From the NCBI GenBank assembly GCA_028283985.1, contig JANQSQ010000301.1, forward strand, positions 1-12,458: a DNA stretch of 12,458 bases, read 5' to 3'. The notes beneath the pieces were generated by a model. The model had not been told where the DNA came from, did no database searches, and saw nothing but the letters and a program-made list of their open reading frames with translations. Positions 5,947-12,458 of the stretch are shown piece after piece. Each line of letters starts with the position of its first letter. Position 1 is the stretch's first letter. The position numbers were made by a program, and so were the translations under genes. This stretch comes from Rhodothermales bacterium (GTDB taxonomy: Bacteria > Bacteroidota > Rhodothermia > Rhodothermales > VXPQ01).

Positions 5947-6333
5947 TCAAGATACCGGACCGACAGCCCTATCACAGTATGGTGCAGGGGGCGATCTCGA
6001 CGTTTCTCCGGAGCGGGCCATACCCCAGAACAGCCCCTTCCATAGCGATCCTGTCCCCCTTTTGAGGGTATTCGCAAGCGGCCTCTGACGCTCGAAAAAA
6101 TAGCGCTTTACGCCCTTTGCATGGACTCCATCGGACCGGACCATATCGTAACTGACGAATCTGATATAATCGCCCTCTACCCTGTACACTATACCCGTGA
6201 TTACCATAACCCGACCGCGGTGGTTAAACCCCGTCCGCTGTTCGTCTTTCTCGTATAGAATCCCTGTTTTCAGTCCCCTTTCGTTCTTTTGGGGCTGCAC
6301 ATGCAGGGAGGCCCCGAGCCTCGGACGCTGCAC
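5947..6333 (-). CDS. Hypothetical small protein, uncertain
   Basis: An open frame of 128 codons from a GTG at 6333, or 86 codons from the more natural ATG at 6207 (MVITGIVYRVEGDYIRFVSYD). I do not recognise it. The shorter version has alternating hydrophobic stretches resembling small beta-strands (VITGIVYRV, YIRFVSYDMV), followed by a basic segment (KGVKRYFFERQRPLANTLKR) and a Gly/Trp-containing stretch; there is no signal peptide or clear membrane helix. It would lie 14 nt (from the GTG) or 140 nt (from the ATG) downstream of the DUF1801 gene on the same strand. No Shine-Dalgarno is visible for either start. The GTG start falls beside a perfect inverted repeat (6320-6359), which makes the ATG more likely. 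It may not be a gene at all. Confidence 0.33.
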   Translation of the reverse strand: MQRPRLGASLHVQPQKNERGLKTGILYEKDEQRTGFNHRGRVMVITGIVYRVEGDYIRFVSYDMVRSDGVHAKGVKRYFFERQRPLANTLKRGTGSLWKGLFWGMARSGETSRSPPAPYCDRAVGPVS

Positions 6334-6359
6334 GTGTCGAGCAGAAATCAGCGTCCGAG
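6320..6359 (-). repeat. Perfect 11-bp inverted repeat at the end of the DUF1801 gene
   Basis: CTCGGACGCTG (6320-6330) and CAGCGTCCGAG (6349-6359) are exact inverted copies with an 18-nt loop. The right arm includes the last codons and stop of the DUF1801 gene on the minus strand. No T-tract follows on either strand. It may be an mRNA 3'-end stabiliser or weak terminator. Confidence 0.6.
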
Positions 6360-6737
6360 CATTGTCCTGCGCTCGGCAAGGGCGCTTTCGATTAGCTCTC
6401 TAACCGCCGGATGGCCCACATCTTCCAGAGAGCGCATCTTCACATGACGCAGGCGCGCGCCCGTCCCCTCAAGCAGGGCCTCAGGGTCTTCCAGAGCCAC
6501 ACCCTGATAGAAGCCGAGATTCACCCATCGTTTGTAAGGCAGAATGTAGACATAGCCGTCAATCATTTGTCTTGATCCCACGCCATAGGTTGCAGAGCGG
6601 TAACCGAGGCGGACCACTTCGCAGGCGCCGGGATCGATTTCGAAAACCAGCTCCCGCAGCGCTTGCGCGATGGGACGGAGAGGCTCTTCCGTGATCCGGA
6701 GCAAGTCCTCGAACGTTCCGATTCTGGCTTTGGACAT
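6348..6737 (-). CDS. DUF1801 domain protein
   Basis: A 129-residue cytosolic protein of the DUF1801 (YdhG/YdeI-like) family. The diagnostic features are the central GYRSATYGVGSRQMIDGYVYILPYKRWVNLGFYQG arrangement (45-79), in which the IDG...LPYKRWVNLGFY block forms the core sheet, and the C-terminal GTGARLRHVKMRSLEDV (91-107), where the family usually has a G-x-G-x-x-x-R-H-v-K motif. The biochemical function of the family is not established. The ATG at 6737 has only a distant AAGGA upstream. Immediately upstream, between it and the ceramide-synthase-like gene, is the 45-bp palindrome of the dispersed repeat (6752-6796), which may separate it from that gene's transcript. No functional link to sphingolipid genes is evident. 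Confidence 0.85.
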   Translation of the reverse strand: MSKARIGTFEDLLRITEEPLRPIAQALRELVFEIDPGACEVVRLGYRSATYGVGSRQMIDGYVYILPYKRWVNLGFYQGVALEDPEALLEGTGARLRHVKMRSLEDVGHPAVRELIESALAERRTMLGR

Positions 6738-6751
6738 GCCTTGCCGCTTCC

Positions 6752-6796
6752 TTAGGGATACTCTGATCGAAGCGGTTTTGATCAGAGTATCCCTAA
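6752..6796. repeat. Palindromic solo copy of the dispersed repeat edge motif
   Basis: TTAGGGATACTCTGATC (6752-6768) and its exact reverse complement (6780-6796) form a 17-bp perfect inverted repeat. With G-T and two A-T pairs it extends to 20 bp around a 5-nt loop. Each arm differs by only one or two bases from the edge motif TTAAGGATACTCTGATCGAA of repeat copies A and B. The element therefore looks like two repeat ends joined head to head. It sits between two same-strand genes. Confidence 0.85.
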
Positions 6797-6873
6797 TTTC
6801 ATGGAGATCAGGTATGCATGTGTCGGAGCGTCAGGGCATTCCGTCCGATCCGCAGGGTAACTGCCGCACGGCC

Positions 6874-8016
6874 CTATGCCAGGGCCTTTTCCATCATCGC
6901 ATATTCCTTGTCGACGACGCCGCCGAAAGAAACGAGCGCATTCCGCTGGCGCACATTGGATTCGAGAATCCAACTCAGTTCGCCTGCGTCGTAGCCGCGT
7001 TTTGTGCCGTCGCGGATCACCGCAAGGTTCAGGATAGCGTCCAGGCCGCGTCCGTGATATTTTTTCCGGAGGCCGAGGATGGGAGTACGGATTTCCGTGA
7101 TTCCGCCGAATTTTTCCCGGATCAGTAACTGGAACACTCCGAAGGGAAACAACCGCCCGATGCGTACATGCCCCAGCAACTGATTGATGTTGGGCAGCGA
7201 TACCGAAAATCCCACGGGTACTCCGTCGTCCTCCACAAAATAGACGATGTTCGGATCGACGATCTGCTTCATTTGCCGGGCAAGCTGGGCAAATTCCCCC
7301 TCCGTCATCGGAACATGCCCCCAGTTGTTTTCCCAGCCATCGTTGTAGATGTCGAGAATAGCCTGTGCTTCTTCGTCGAATCGTTTCATGTCCAGCGTGC
7401 GCAGTGTCACGCCCGGGTTGCGCTTTTTGACGATCTCGACGCCGCGTTCGAGTTTGGCGGTCTTCACATATTTCTTGTGGATATAATACCCCCACATAGT
7501 CATCACGCGCTTGAAGCCATACCGCTCCAGAAAGGACTCGTAGTACGGGGGGTTGTACGGCATGAGAATTCCCGGCTCCTTATCGAATCCGTCCACCAGC
7601 AGGCCGCAGGTATCGTTGATGGAGGGATTCGTGGGGCCGCGCACGCCAGTCAGGCCCTCTTCCCGCAGGTGATCGGAAGCGGCGTCGAGGAGTGCTTCCG
7701 CTATCGCATAATCCTCGATAGTTTCGAAGAACCCGAAATAGCCCAGGTTATCCTCGTAGGTCTTGAGATGCATGCCGTTTACGATGGCGGCGATGCGCCC
7801 TGTGACGGTTCCGGAAGCGTCGCGGGCAAGAAACGGATAGATGGCGCCGTGCTCGAAAAAGGCGTTCTTCTTCGGGTGCAGCGTGTGGCGCATATCCTGC
7901 CGGAGCGGAGGTATCCAGGCCGGATAGTTGCGGTACAGGCGGTACGGGAAATCAATAAATGCCTTGAGATCACTCCGGGAGCGGACGGGACGAATGGTCA
8001 CGGAGCGTGTGGTCAT
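6874..8016 (-). CDS. GNAT-fold acyltransferase, probable bacterial ceramide synthase (YghO-like)
   Basis: A 380-residue protein of the YghO-like acyltransferase group, which includes the bacterial ceramide synthase bCerS. That enzyme N-acylates the sphingoid base made by serine palmitoyltransferase. Visible hallmarks are YPAWIPPL (31-38), the GYFGFFE motif (92-98), RGPTNPSINDTCGLLVDGF (126-144), and a C-terminal GNAT half. The latter contains VPVGFSVSLPNINQ (266-279), the acyl-CoA-loop-like LRKKYHGRGLDA (316-327) and ELSWILESN (346-354). Length matches the family. It begins 42 nt downstream of the serine palmitoyltransferase gene on the same strand, and this context is the main support for the ceramide synthase assignment. 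The GNAT-like family call is strong, but the substrate is inferred. No Shine-Dalgarno is seen before the ATG at 8016. Confidence 0.72.
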   Translation of the reverse strand: MTTRSVTIRPVRSRSDLKAFIDFPYRLYRNYPAWIPPLRQDMRHTLHPKKNAFFEHGAIYPFLARDASGTVTGRIAAIVNGMHLKTYEDNLGYFGFFETIEDYAIAEALLDAASDHLREEGLTGVRGPTNPSINDTCGLLVDGFDKEPGILMPYNPPYYESFLERYGFKRVMTMWGYYIHKKYVKTAKLERGVEIVKKRNPGVTLRTLDMKRFDEEAQAILDIYNDGWENNWGHVPMTEGEFAQLARQMKQIVDPNIVYFVEDDGVPVGFSVSLPNINQLLGHVRIGRLFPFGVFQLLIREKFGGITEIRTPILGLRKKYHGRGLDAILNLAVIRDGTKRGYDAGELSWILESNVRQRNALVSFGGVVDKEYAMMEKALA

Positions 8017-8058
8017 GCGAGCAGAGGAATGGCAGGCACGGGTGCGACCGGCAGGGCT

Positions 8059-9408
8059 TTATGGCTGGGCGTTTGCCTGTACCGTCTCCGTCAGATATTT
8101 CTCGCGTTCTTCGAACGTTGCCGTACCGTTTCTGTTGACGATACCGTGTTTTATTCCGACGCGGGTAAATTTTTCAAGGATAAAATCCAATTCGTCGTTT
8201 GAGTGCGTCGCCATGAAGGAGGTGCGCATGAGAGATTGGCCCTGCGGTACGGCAGGAGGGGCGACCGCATTGGCGAAGACGCCTTCTTCGAGGAGGTCGT
8301 GCCAGAACTTGAAACAGGTCAGCATGTCGCCGATAACGACCGGAATGACCGGGGACTGACTGGTCCAGATATTGAATCCGAAATTCCGGAAGCCGTTACG
8401 CATATAGTCCGAAATTTCCCAGAGGCGCTGGAGACGCTCGGGTTCGGTCTCCAGAATGTCCAGGCACTTAAGGACCGTAGCCACACTGGGCGGCGGCATG
8501 GAGGCGCTGAACATGTGCGTGGAACTGCGATGGCGAACAAACTCGACGATGTCCCTGGTCGCCACACAGAATCCTCCAATTGAGGCGAAGCTCTTCGAGA
8601 ACGTCCCTGTGGTCAGAGGCACCCGGTCGCTGAGATCGAAATGCGCTGCCGATCCGCGTCCGCCCGGTCCAATGACGCCGCAGGCATGCGCGTCGTCAAG
8701 CAATAGCGCTGCCCCGAATTCTTCGGCGAGTTCCACCAGTTCCGGCACCTTCGCAATGACGCCGCTCATGGAGAACACTCCGTCCGTAACGATCAGCTTG
8801 CCCGCTTCCGGATGGGTCCTGCAGGTTTTGGCAAGCAATCTCCGCAAGTGATCCATGTCGTTGTGCCGAAAACGGATCGTCTCTCCCATGCTCGCGCGCG
8901 TACCCGCGGTGATGGAGGCATGGTTATCCTTGTCGGAGAAAATGAAATCTCCCTTGCCGGCAAGAGCCTGAATCACCCCCTCGTTTGCCATATATCCTGT
9001 CGAAAACACTACGCAGCCCGGCGCCTTCATGAAGGTGGCGAGCCGCTCTTCCAATTGGATGTGCAGATCGAGCGTGCCATTGAGGAACCGGCTCCCGGTG
9101 CAGCCGGTGCCGTACTTCTTGATGGCGCTCACGGCGGCTTCCTGTACGCGGGGATCGGATGTGAGCCCCAGGTAATTATTGGAACCGGCCATAATGACCT
9201 CGCGTCCGTTCAGCATGGCGCGGGTGCCCTCGTTCCGTTCGATCATGCGGAAGTACGGATACAGGCCGGCTTTTTTGGCCTGCCCGTAATCTGTCGATTC
9301 GTCAAAGAATCGGTGACATTTTTCGAACAGTGTCAATTCTTTCGCCGCACAGGTATCCACTGACGCACCGTCATGGTACTCTGACTGGGAATCAAGGGGC
9401 ATCGTCAT
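8059..9408 (-). CDS. spt: Serine palmitoyltransferase (alpha-oxoamine synthase family)
   Basis: A 449-residue fold-type I PLP enzyme of the alpha-oxoamine synthase family. It is predicted to condense L-serine with a long-chain acyl-CoA to 3-ketosphinganine, the first step of sphingolipid synthesis. Features are KKAGLYPYFRMIE (45-57), typical of bacterial serine palmitoyltransferases; GSNNYLGLTSDPRV (75-88); GTGCTGSRFLNGTLDLHIQLE (100-120); the PLP-stacking His163 in NHASI; LIVTDGVFSMSG (205-216); Asp238 and His241 in LLLDDAHACG; and the Schiff-base Lys272 in GTFSKSFASIGGF. Relatives such as KBL and AONS are shorter; the N-terminal stretch of about 40 residues and the GLYPYFR motif favour Spt. 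Two in-frame ATGs (9408 and 9402) are possible starts. It is followed by the GNAT-type gene, a pairing known from sphingolipid producers. The enzyme family is certain; the exact substrate is very likely. Confidence 0.85.
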   Translation of the reverse strand: MTMPLDSQSEYHDGASVDTCAAKELTLFEKCHRFFDESTDYGQAKKAGLYPYFRMIERNEGTRAMLNGREVIMAGSNNYLGLTSDPRVQEAAVSAIKKYGTGCTGSRFLNGTLDLHIQLEERLATFMKAPGCVVFSTGYMANEGVIQALAGKGDFIFSDKDNHASITAGTRASMGETIRFRHNDMDHLRRLLAKTCRTHPEAGKLIVTDGVFSMSGVIAKVPELVELAEEFGAALLLDDAHACGVIGPGGRGSAAHFDLSDRVPLTTGTFSKSFASIGGFCVATRDIVEFVRHRSSTHMFSASMPPPSVATVLKCLDILETEPERLQRLWEISDYMRNGFRNFGFNIWTSQSPVIPVVIGDMLTCFKFWHDLLEEGVFANAVAPPAVPQGQSLMRTSFMATHSNDELDFILEKFTRVGIKHGIVNRNGTATFEEREKYLTETVQANAQP

Positions 9409-9541
9409 ATTGTCGTGATTCGTCTCGGGCGGTGTGGCCAGGGAACGGGCCTCTGTTGAAGCAAGCAGACGGAGTGCGTGGAAAATGTCCCCACAAAGTG
9501 GCGTTAACGCATTAACGGGATAAAATAAGCAATTTTCGATA
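9409..9541 (-). promoter_or_regulatory. spt upstream region with two palindromes
   Basis: This 133-bp gap separates spt from the DUF5683 gene and probably holds the spt promoter. GCGTTAACGC (9501-9510) is a perfect 10-bp palindrome, with a related ATTAACGG next to it. GATATTAATATC (9538-9549) is a perfect 12-bp palindrome overlapping the DUF5683 stop codon. On the minus strand TTGCTT (9527-9522 region) precedes A/T-rich sequence, but no clear -10 was found. These palindromes are candidate operators. Confidence 0.35.
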
Positions 9542-10207
9542 TTAATATCCGCATGGTTTCTTTTTCATCTGGCATCCCGGGCCTTGCGCCGGATAGGCAA
9601 CAGTGTTCCGTTGCCTGAATCGCCATGTGGCCGAGATGCCCGCGGGCTGCAGGGAAAATGCCAGATTCTCGCCGACATCGAAGTCGAGCAGTTGCGCGTG
9701 GACGTATGCATCGAGGATCGAAAGTCCGTAGAACACGCCGGCGCCGATATACAGCATATCGCGATTTCTGCGAAGGGCGTTGCGTTGCTGGCGGAACAGG
9801 CCGGACAGTCTGTTCCGGAAAGCGTCCGTCGCGGCTTCTTCAGGAGAGACCCCCAGTTCGTTGAGCAGGTTCAGGTAATCCTGCTCGTAGCTTGGGGGAA
9901 CGTTTACCGTGGAGATATCCCGGACAACCCACAGATAGCCGTTGCCATACGTCCGGTATCGTCGATTCGTATGGATGATTGCTCCCGTAAAACCTGCCAG
10001 ACCACCCCAGACAACGGCTGCTTTAACGTATTGGCGATTACGGAGCTGGCCCCAACCGGGTACGGCAGCCCGCCAAAGTACGGCGCGGGGGGCAAGGTCA
10101 TGCGCCGCGACGGTTGTATCAGGTTGTGCTGCTACGGGGCGCGTCGCCGGGAAGCCGGCCATGCATGCCATCAGGGCGACCATGCCGTAACCGATCCGGC
10201 TATCCAC
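9542..10207 (-). CDS. DUF5683 family protein
   Basis: A 221-residue predicted envelope protein. The N-terminus is hydrophobic with a probable signal peptide (MVALMACMAGFPATRPVAAQ, about residues 9-28, ending in an AxA-like site). The core carries the DUF5683 pattern: APRAVLWRAAVPGWGQLRNRQYVKAAVVWGG (39-69), which includes the PGxGQxxNxQYxK motif, and later RRNRDMLYIGAGVFYGLSILDAYVHAQLLDFDV (146-178). Two hydrophobic stretches (about 62-78 and 151-166) may be membrane segments. The basic tail after about residue 195 is not typical. The start is a GTG at 10207, with AGGA 8-9 nt upstream inside the parB 3' end; the ATG 8 codons later is an alternative. It lies 2 nt downstream of parB. The parA-parB-DUF5683 order is common in Bacteroidota; the function is unknown. 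Confidence 0.8.
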   Translation of the reverse strand: MDSRIGYGMVALMACMAGFPATRPVAAQPDTTVAAHDLAPRAVLWRAAVPGWGQLRNRQYVKAAVVWGGLAGFTGAIIHTNRRYRTYGNGYLWVVRDISTVNVPPSYEQDYLNLLNELGVSPEEAATDAFRNRLSGLFRQQRNALRRNRDMLYIGAGVFYGLSILDAYVHAQLLDFDVGENLAFSLQPAGISATWRFRQRNTVAYPAQGPGCQMKKKPCGY

Positions 10208-10209
10208 GA

Positions 10210-11109
10210 TTATTTTCCTGTTATCAATTCGAGAAGACGCTCCAGATCGTCGCCGGAATAATAATCGATTTCGATCCGGCCGCCATCGCCCTGACGCCGG
10301 ATACCTACCCGGGTGCCCAGGTGGTTGCGAAGTTGCACCGTGTATTGCTCGAGTTGCAGGGCGTCGCGTTTCGGTAAACCCGTTCCGGGGCTGCTCGCTT
10401 TTTTGTTTTTTCCGCCATCCGTCCGGCGGGTTTCCCGTACTCTCCGCTCGATTTCCCGTACGGACAGCCCCTCCGCCTTGATGGCGTTGAAGAGCGCTAT
10501 CTGCGTTTTTTCGTTCTTTATGTTGATCAGGACGCGGGCATGGCCGACCGACACGTCCCCGTCACGGAGGCCGGCCTGGATGATTGGCGGCAGCCGGAGC
10601 AGGCGCAGCATGTTGGTTACGGCAGACCGGCTTTTGGCGACGCTGCGCGCAACGTCTTCGTGGGTCATTGCGCATTCTTCCATCAGGCGCCGGTAGGCAA
10701 GCGCTTCCTCGATCGGATTGAGGTCCTCTCGCTGGATGTTCTCGACGATAGCCATTTGCAACATGCTATCCGCATCCACCTCCCGAACGTAGGCGGGTAT
10801 GCGTTCGAGACCGGCGCGCCGCGCCGCGCGCAGCCGCCGTTCTCCGGAAATGAGTTCATAACCGTTTCCTCCCGTTCGCACCGTGACGGGCTGAATAAGC
10901 CCGAGTTGCCTGATCGAGTCCGCCAGCGCGATGAGCGCTTCTTCATCGAAATCCCTGCGCGGCTGAAAGGGATTCGGCCGAATGAGCGCGATGTCGATCT
11001 CGCTGATCTGGCGAATTCGTTCGGTCGAGCGGCCGGGCGCAAGGGGCTCCTCGTTCGATTCCAGAATGGCGCTCAGCCCGCGTCCCAGCGCTTCTTTCCG
11101 TGGTGCCAT
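10210..11109 (-). CDS. parB: Chromosome-partitioning protein ParB
   Basis: A 299-residue CTP-dependent DNA clamp that binds parS and works with ParA in chromosome segregation. The N-terminal LGRGLSAIL (8-16) matches the conserved ParA-stimulating peptide. The ParB/Srx domain carries IRPNPFQPRRDFDEEAL (43-59), the CTP-binding GERR (89-92) in SGERRLRAARRAGL, and ENIQREDLNPIEEA (123-136). The parS-recognition helix-turn-helix spans about 147-171 (MTHEDVARSVAKSRSAVTNMLRLL). The C-terminal dimerisation domain covers about 250-299. Length is normal for a chromosomal ParB. It lies 24 nt downstream of parA and 2 nt before the DUF5683 gene, forming an operon. No Shine-Dalgarno is visible at the ATG (11109). 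No parS-like site was found in the window. Confidence 0.96.
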   Translation of the reverse strand: MAPRKEALGRGLSAILESNEEPLAPGRSTERIRQISEIDIALIRPNPFQPRRDFDEEALIALADSIRQLGLIQPVTVRTGGNGYELISGERRLRAARRAGLERIPAYVREVDADSMLQMAIVENIQREDLNPIEEALAYRRLMEECAMTHEDVARSVAKSRSAVTNMLRLLRLPPIIQAGLRDGDVSVGHARVLINIKNEKTQIALFNAIKAEGLSVREIERRVRETRRTDGGKNKKASSPGTGLPKRDALQLEQYTVQLRNHLGTRVGIRRQGDGGRIEIDYYSGDDLERLLELITGK

Positions 11110-11133
11110 GGTGTAACAGGGGATGGGTGAGGC

Positions 11134-11967
11134 TTATTGTACGTATTCGACCGACGGCGTATCCGCACCGGCAACGCTTCCGTCGTTTTCTTCCGGTACA
11201 ATGACAGGATTGTTTTGTACAATCTCGCGGCCCAGCGCGATGTAGTTGCGCGCACCTGTGGACACCGCGTCGTAGAGCAACACGGGTTTTCCGAAGCCGG
11301 GCGCCTCCGAAAGTCGCACGTTGCGCTGGATGATCGTTTTGAACACCTTGTCGCCGAAGTATTGCCGTACCTCGTCCACTACCTGGTTTGCCAGACGGAG
11401 TCGGGTATCGAACATCGTCAGCAGCACGCCTTCTATTTCGAGGGTCGGATTGAGGCGCTGCTGGACGATCCGGATGGTGTTCAGGAGTTGCCCCAGTCCC
11501 TCGAGGGCGAAGTATTCGGTTTGCAGAGGGATTACTACCGAGTCGGACGCTGTGAGTGCATTGACCGTGAGCAGACCGAGGGAGGGCGGGCAGTCGATCA
11601 CGATGAATTCGTAGTCCTGCCGGATGGCGTCGAAGGCTCGTTGGAGGCGGTACTCCCGCTTGGCCAGGTCCGCGATCTCGATTTCGGCGCCGACCAGATT
11701 GATGTGGCTCGGCACGACATGGAGCGCTGGAATCTCTGTCTTTTGTACGATAGCCCGGATTTCGGCGTTGCCAATGAGCGCCTCGTAGATGGAATGACCG
11801 CGCGTTCCGTCCTGTATGCCGGTTCCGGAGGTGGTGTTGGCCTGGGGGTCAATGTCCACGAGCAGGACGGAGTGCTCCATCGCTGCCAGCGATGCAGCAA
11901 GATTGATCGCCGTCGTTGTTTTGCCCACGCCGCCTTTCTGGTTCGCAACCGAAATAATTTTTCCCAT
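11134..11967 (-). CDS. parA: Chromosome-partitioning ATPase ParA (Soj)
   Basis: A 277-residue deviant Walker A ATPase that binds DNA as an ATP dimer and moves ParB-parS complexes. The deviant Walker A is KGGVGKTT (11-18) with the signature Lys11. Walker A' is LLVDIDPQANTTSG (35-48), with Asp38 and Asp40. Walker B is FIVIDCPPSLGLLT (121-134). The EYFALEGLGQLLNTI segment (151-165) and LYDAVSTGARNYIALGREI (231-249) are typical of Soj-type ParA. There is no N-terminal helix-turn-helix, so it is the chromosomal type rather than the plasmid P1 type. A short tail of about 20 residues rich in Glu/Asp (258-277) is poorly conserved. It is the first gene of the parA-parB-DUF5683 operon. No Shine-Dalgarno precedes the ATG. 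Confidence 0.97.
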   Translation of the reverse strand: MGKIISVANQKGGVGKTTTAINLAASLAAMEHSVLLVDIDPQANTTSGTGIQDGTRGHSIYEALIGNAEIRAIVQKTEIPALHVVPSHINLVGAEIEIADLAKREYRLQRAFDAIRQDYEFIVIDCPPSLGLLTVNALTASDSVVIPLQTEYFALEGLGQLLNTIRIVQQRLNPTLEIEGVLLTMFDTRLRLANQVVDEVRQYFGDKVFKTIIQRNVRLSEAPGFGKPVLLYDAVSTGARNYIALGREIVQNNPVIVPEENDGSVAGADTPSVEYVQ

Positions 11968-12056
11968 AAATAGCGGTCAGGGTCGTAGTGCCCGGGTAGA
12001 GATTCGTATCTTCGATATTCACTGGATCGTGTCGTGTTCCGGATCGGCGAATGGTT
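11968..12056 (-). promoter_or_regulatory. parA upstream region
   Basis: About 90 nt between parA and repeat copy B must hold the parA promoter unless it lies within the repeat. A/T-rich candidates for a -10 are present (GAATATC and GATACGAATC on the minus strand, about 12000-12020), but no convincing -35 is seen. Confidence 0.3.
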
Positions 12057-12216
12057 TTAAGGATACTCTGATCGAAACCTCGTCGCTCAGCACTTCGCTT
12101 TCGCGCGTAAATGACGTCATGATTCCATCGTTGAAATCAGCGGATTCGGTGCGTCGCGGACGTAACGCGCCCTTCGGGAGGCTGCGAGGGGCACGCTGGC
12201 TGCGTCATTCCTCATT
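12057..12216 (+). repeat. Dispersed repeat, copy B
   Basis: Starts with TTAAGGATACTCTGATCGAA (12057-12076) and runs to CCTCATT at 12216. It is the inverted counterpart of copy A at 1-172, with conserved edges and a diverged middle. Shared blocks include CATCGTTGAAAT, GCGCCCTTCGGGAGGC, GAGGGGCACGCTGG and GCGTCATTCCTCATT. The copy may continue beyond 12216, but copy A is cut by the window edge there, so no comparison is possible. Confidence 0.75.
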
Positions 12217-12458
12217 ATGCGGGGCCACCACGCTACACTGCTTCGTCATTCCTTGCCACCGCACCTCTCTCAGCCTCTGAGCTCTGCGGGGTCTGGTTTT
12301 CAGCCAGGCCAGGCGCCGCGAGCGCAGTGTGGCCCAGCTACATAAGCGAGCGGCAACGCCGCATGGCGGGAAAACAGGCCCCGCCCTTCGGGTTCCGCCG
12401 GTCACGGCGCCGCTCTTCGTTGCTCGTCGCTCATTTGGAACCGCCAAACTTCACTCCT
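12217..12458. other. GC-rich intergenic sequence, possibly a continuation of repeat B
   Basis: No convincing gene is present. A short motif of the repeat recurs: CGTCATTCCT appears at 12203-12212 and again near 12244-12253, and GCCCTTCGGG appears at about 12169-12178 and again near 12388-12398. This internal repetition suggests the repetitive element extends to the window edge. An 80-codon minus-strand frame here has low-complexity Arg-rich content and no recognisable sequence. Confidence 0.45.

Noticed and set aside
6326..6340. CACGTG near 6331 as a parS half-site
   Set aside because: The surrounding bases do not match the TGTTTCACGTGAAACA consensus; no parS was found elsewhere.
7168..8202. 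344-codon plus-strand frame opposite the ceramide-synthase-like gene
   Set aside because: Antisense shadow; it crosses the gap into spt without any start context or family resemblance.
11137..11973. 278-codon plus-strand frame opposite parA
   Set aside because: Exact antisense of a textbook ParA; a codon-bias artefact.
12205..12447. 80-codon minus-strand frame at the right edge
   Set aside because: Arg-rich low-complexity translation within GC-rich repetitive sequence; no start context or homology.
1..12458. CRISPR arrays, tRNA genes and insertion-sequence transposases
   Set aside because: No regularly spaced direct repeats, no tRNA arm pattern and no transposase motifs were seen on either strand.

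Overview
The window (about 57% GC by eye) looks like a chromosomal segment of a Bacteroidota-related bacterium, most likely of the Rhodothermota/Balneolota type. The pointers are a parA-parB-DUF5683 cluster, a Bacteroidota-type serine palmitoyltransferase beside a probable bacterial ceramide synthase, and the near absence of Shine-Dalgarno sequences in front of most genes. This assignment comes from gene content read by eye, not from a database search.

Layout: 1-172 is one copy of a dispersed repeat, oriented leftwards. An aldo/keto reductase gene (169-1140, minus) is divergent from purQ and a rhomboid protease gene (1365-2710, plus, probably an operon). Positions 2711-3289 hold no convincing gene but contain hairpins and an intrinsic terminator. 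A two-gene cassette follows (3290-5064, plus): an ABC/OLD-like ATPase overlapping a TOPRIM-like/DUF4276-like protein, which is the architecture of anti-phage systems. It has an unusually strong Shine-Dalgarno and a 9-codon mini-ORF overlapping the ATPase start. Next comes a unit with no convincing protein: a consensus sigma70 promoter (TTGACG-N17-TATAAT, 5203-5231), about 540 nt rich in hairpins with UUCG and GNRA loops, and a strong terminator (5743-5778). This is the best candidate in the window for an undescribed structured RNA.

From 5947 to 11967 every likely gene is on the minus strand. In transcription order they are parA, parB, a DUF5683 protein, serine palmitoyltransferase, a GNAT-fold probable ceramide synthase, a DUF1801 protein, and an uncertain small ORF. 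parAB act in chromosome segregation. The next pair would carry out the first and an N-acylation step of sphingolipid synthesis. Positions 11968-12458 hold the upstream region of parA and a second copy of the dispersed repeat in opposite orientation, followed by GC-rich sequence without a gene.

The dispersed repeat has an edge motif close to TTAAGGATACTCTGATCGAA. It occurs at both ends of the window facing outward, and as a head-to-head palindrome at 6752-6796, which suggests a MITE-like family.
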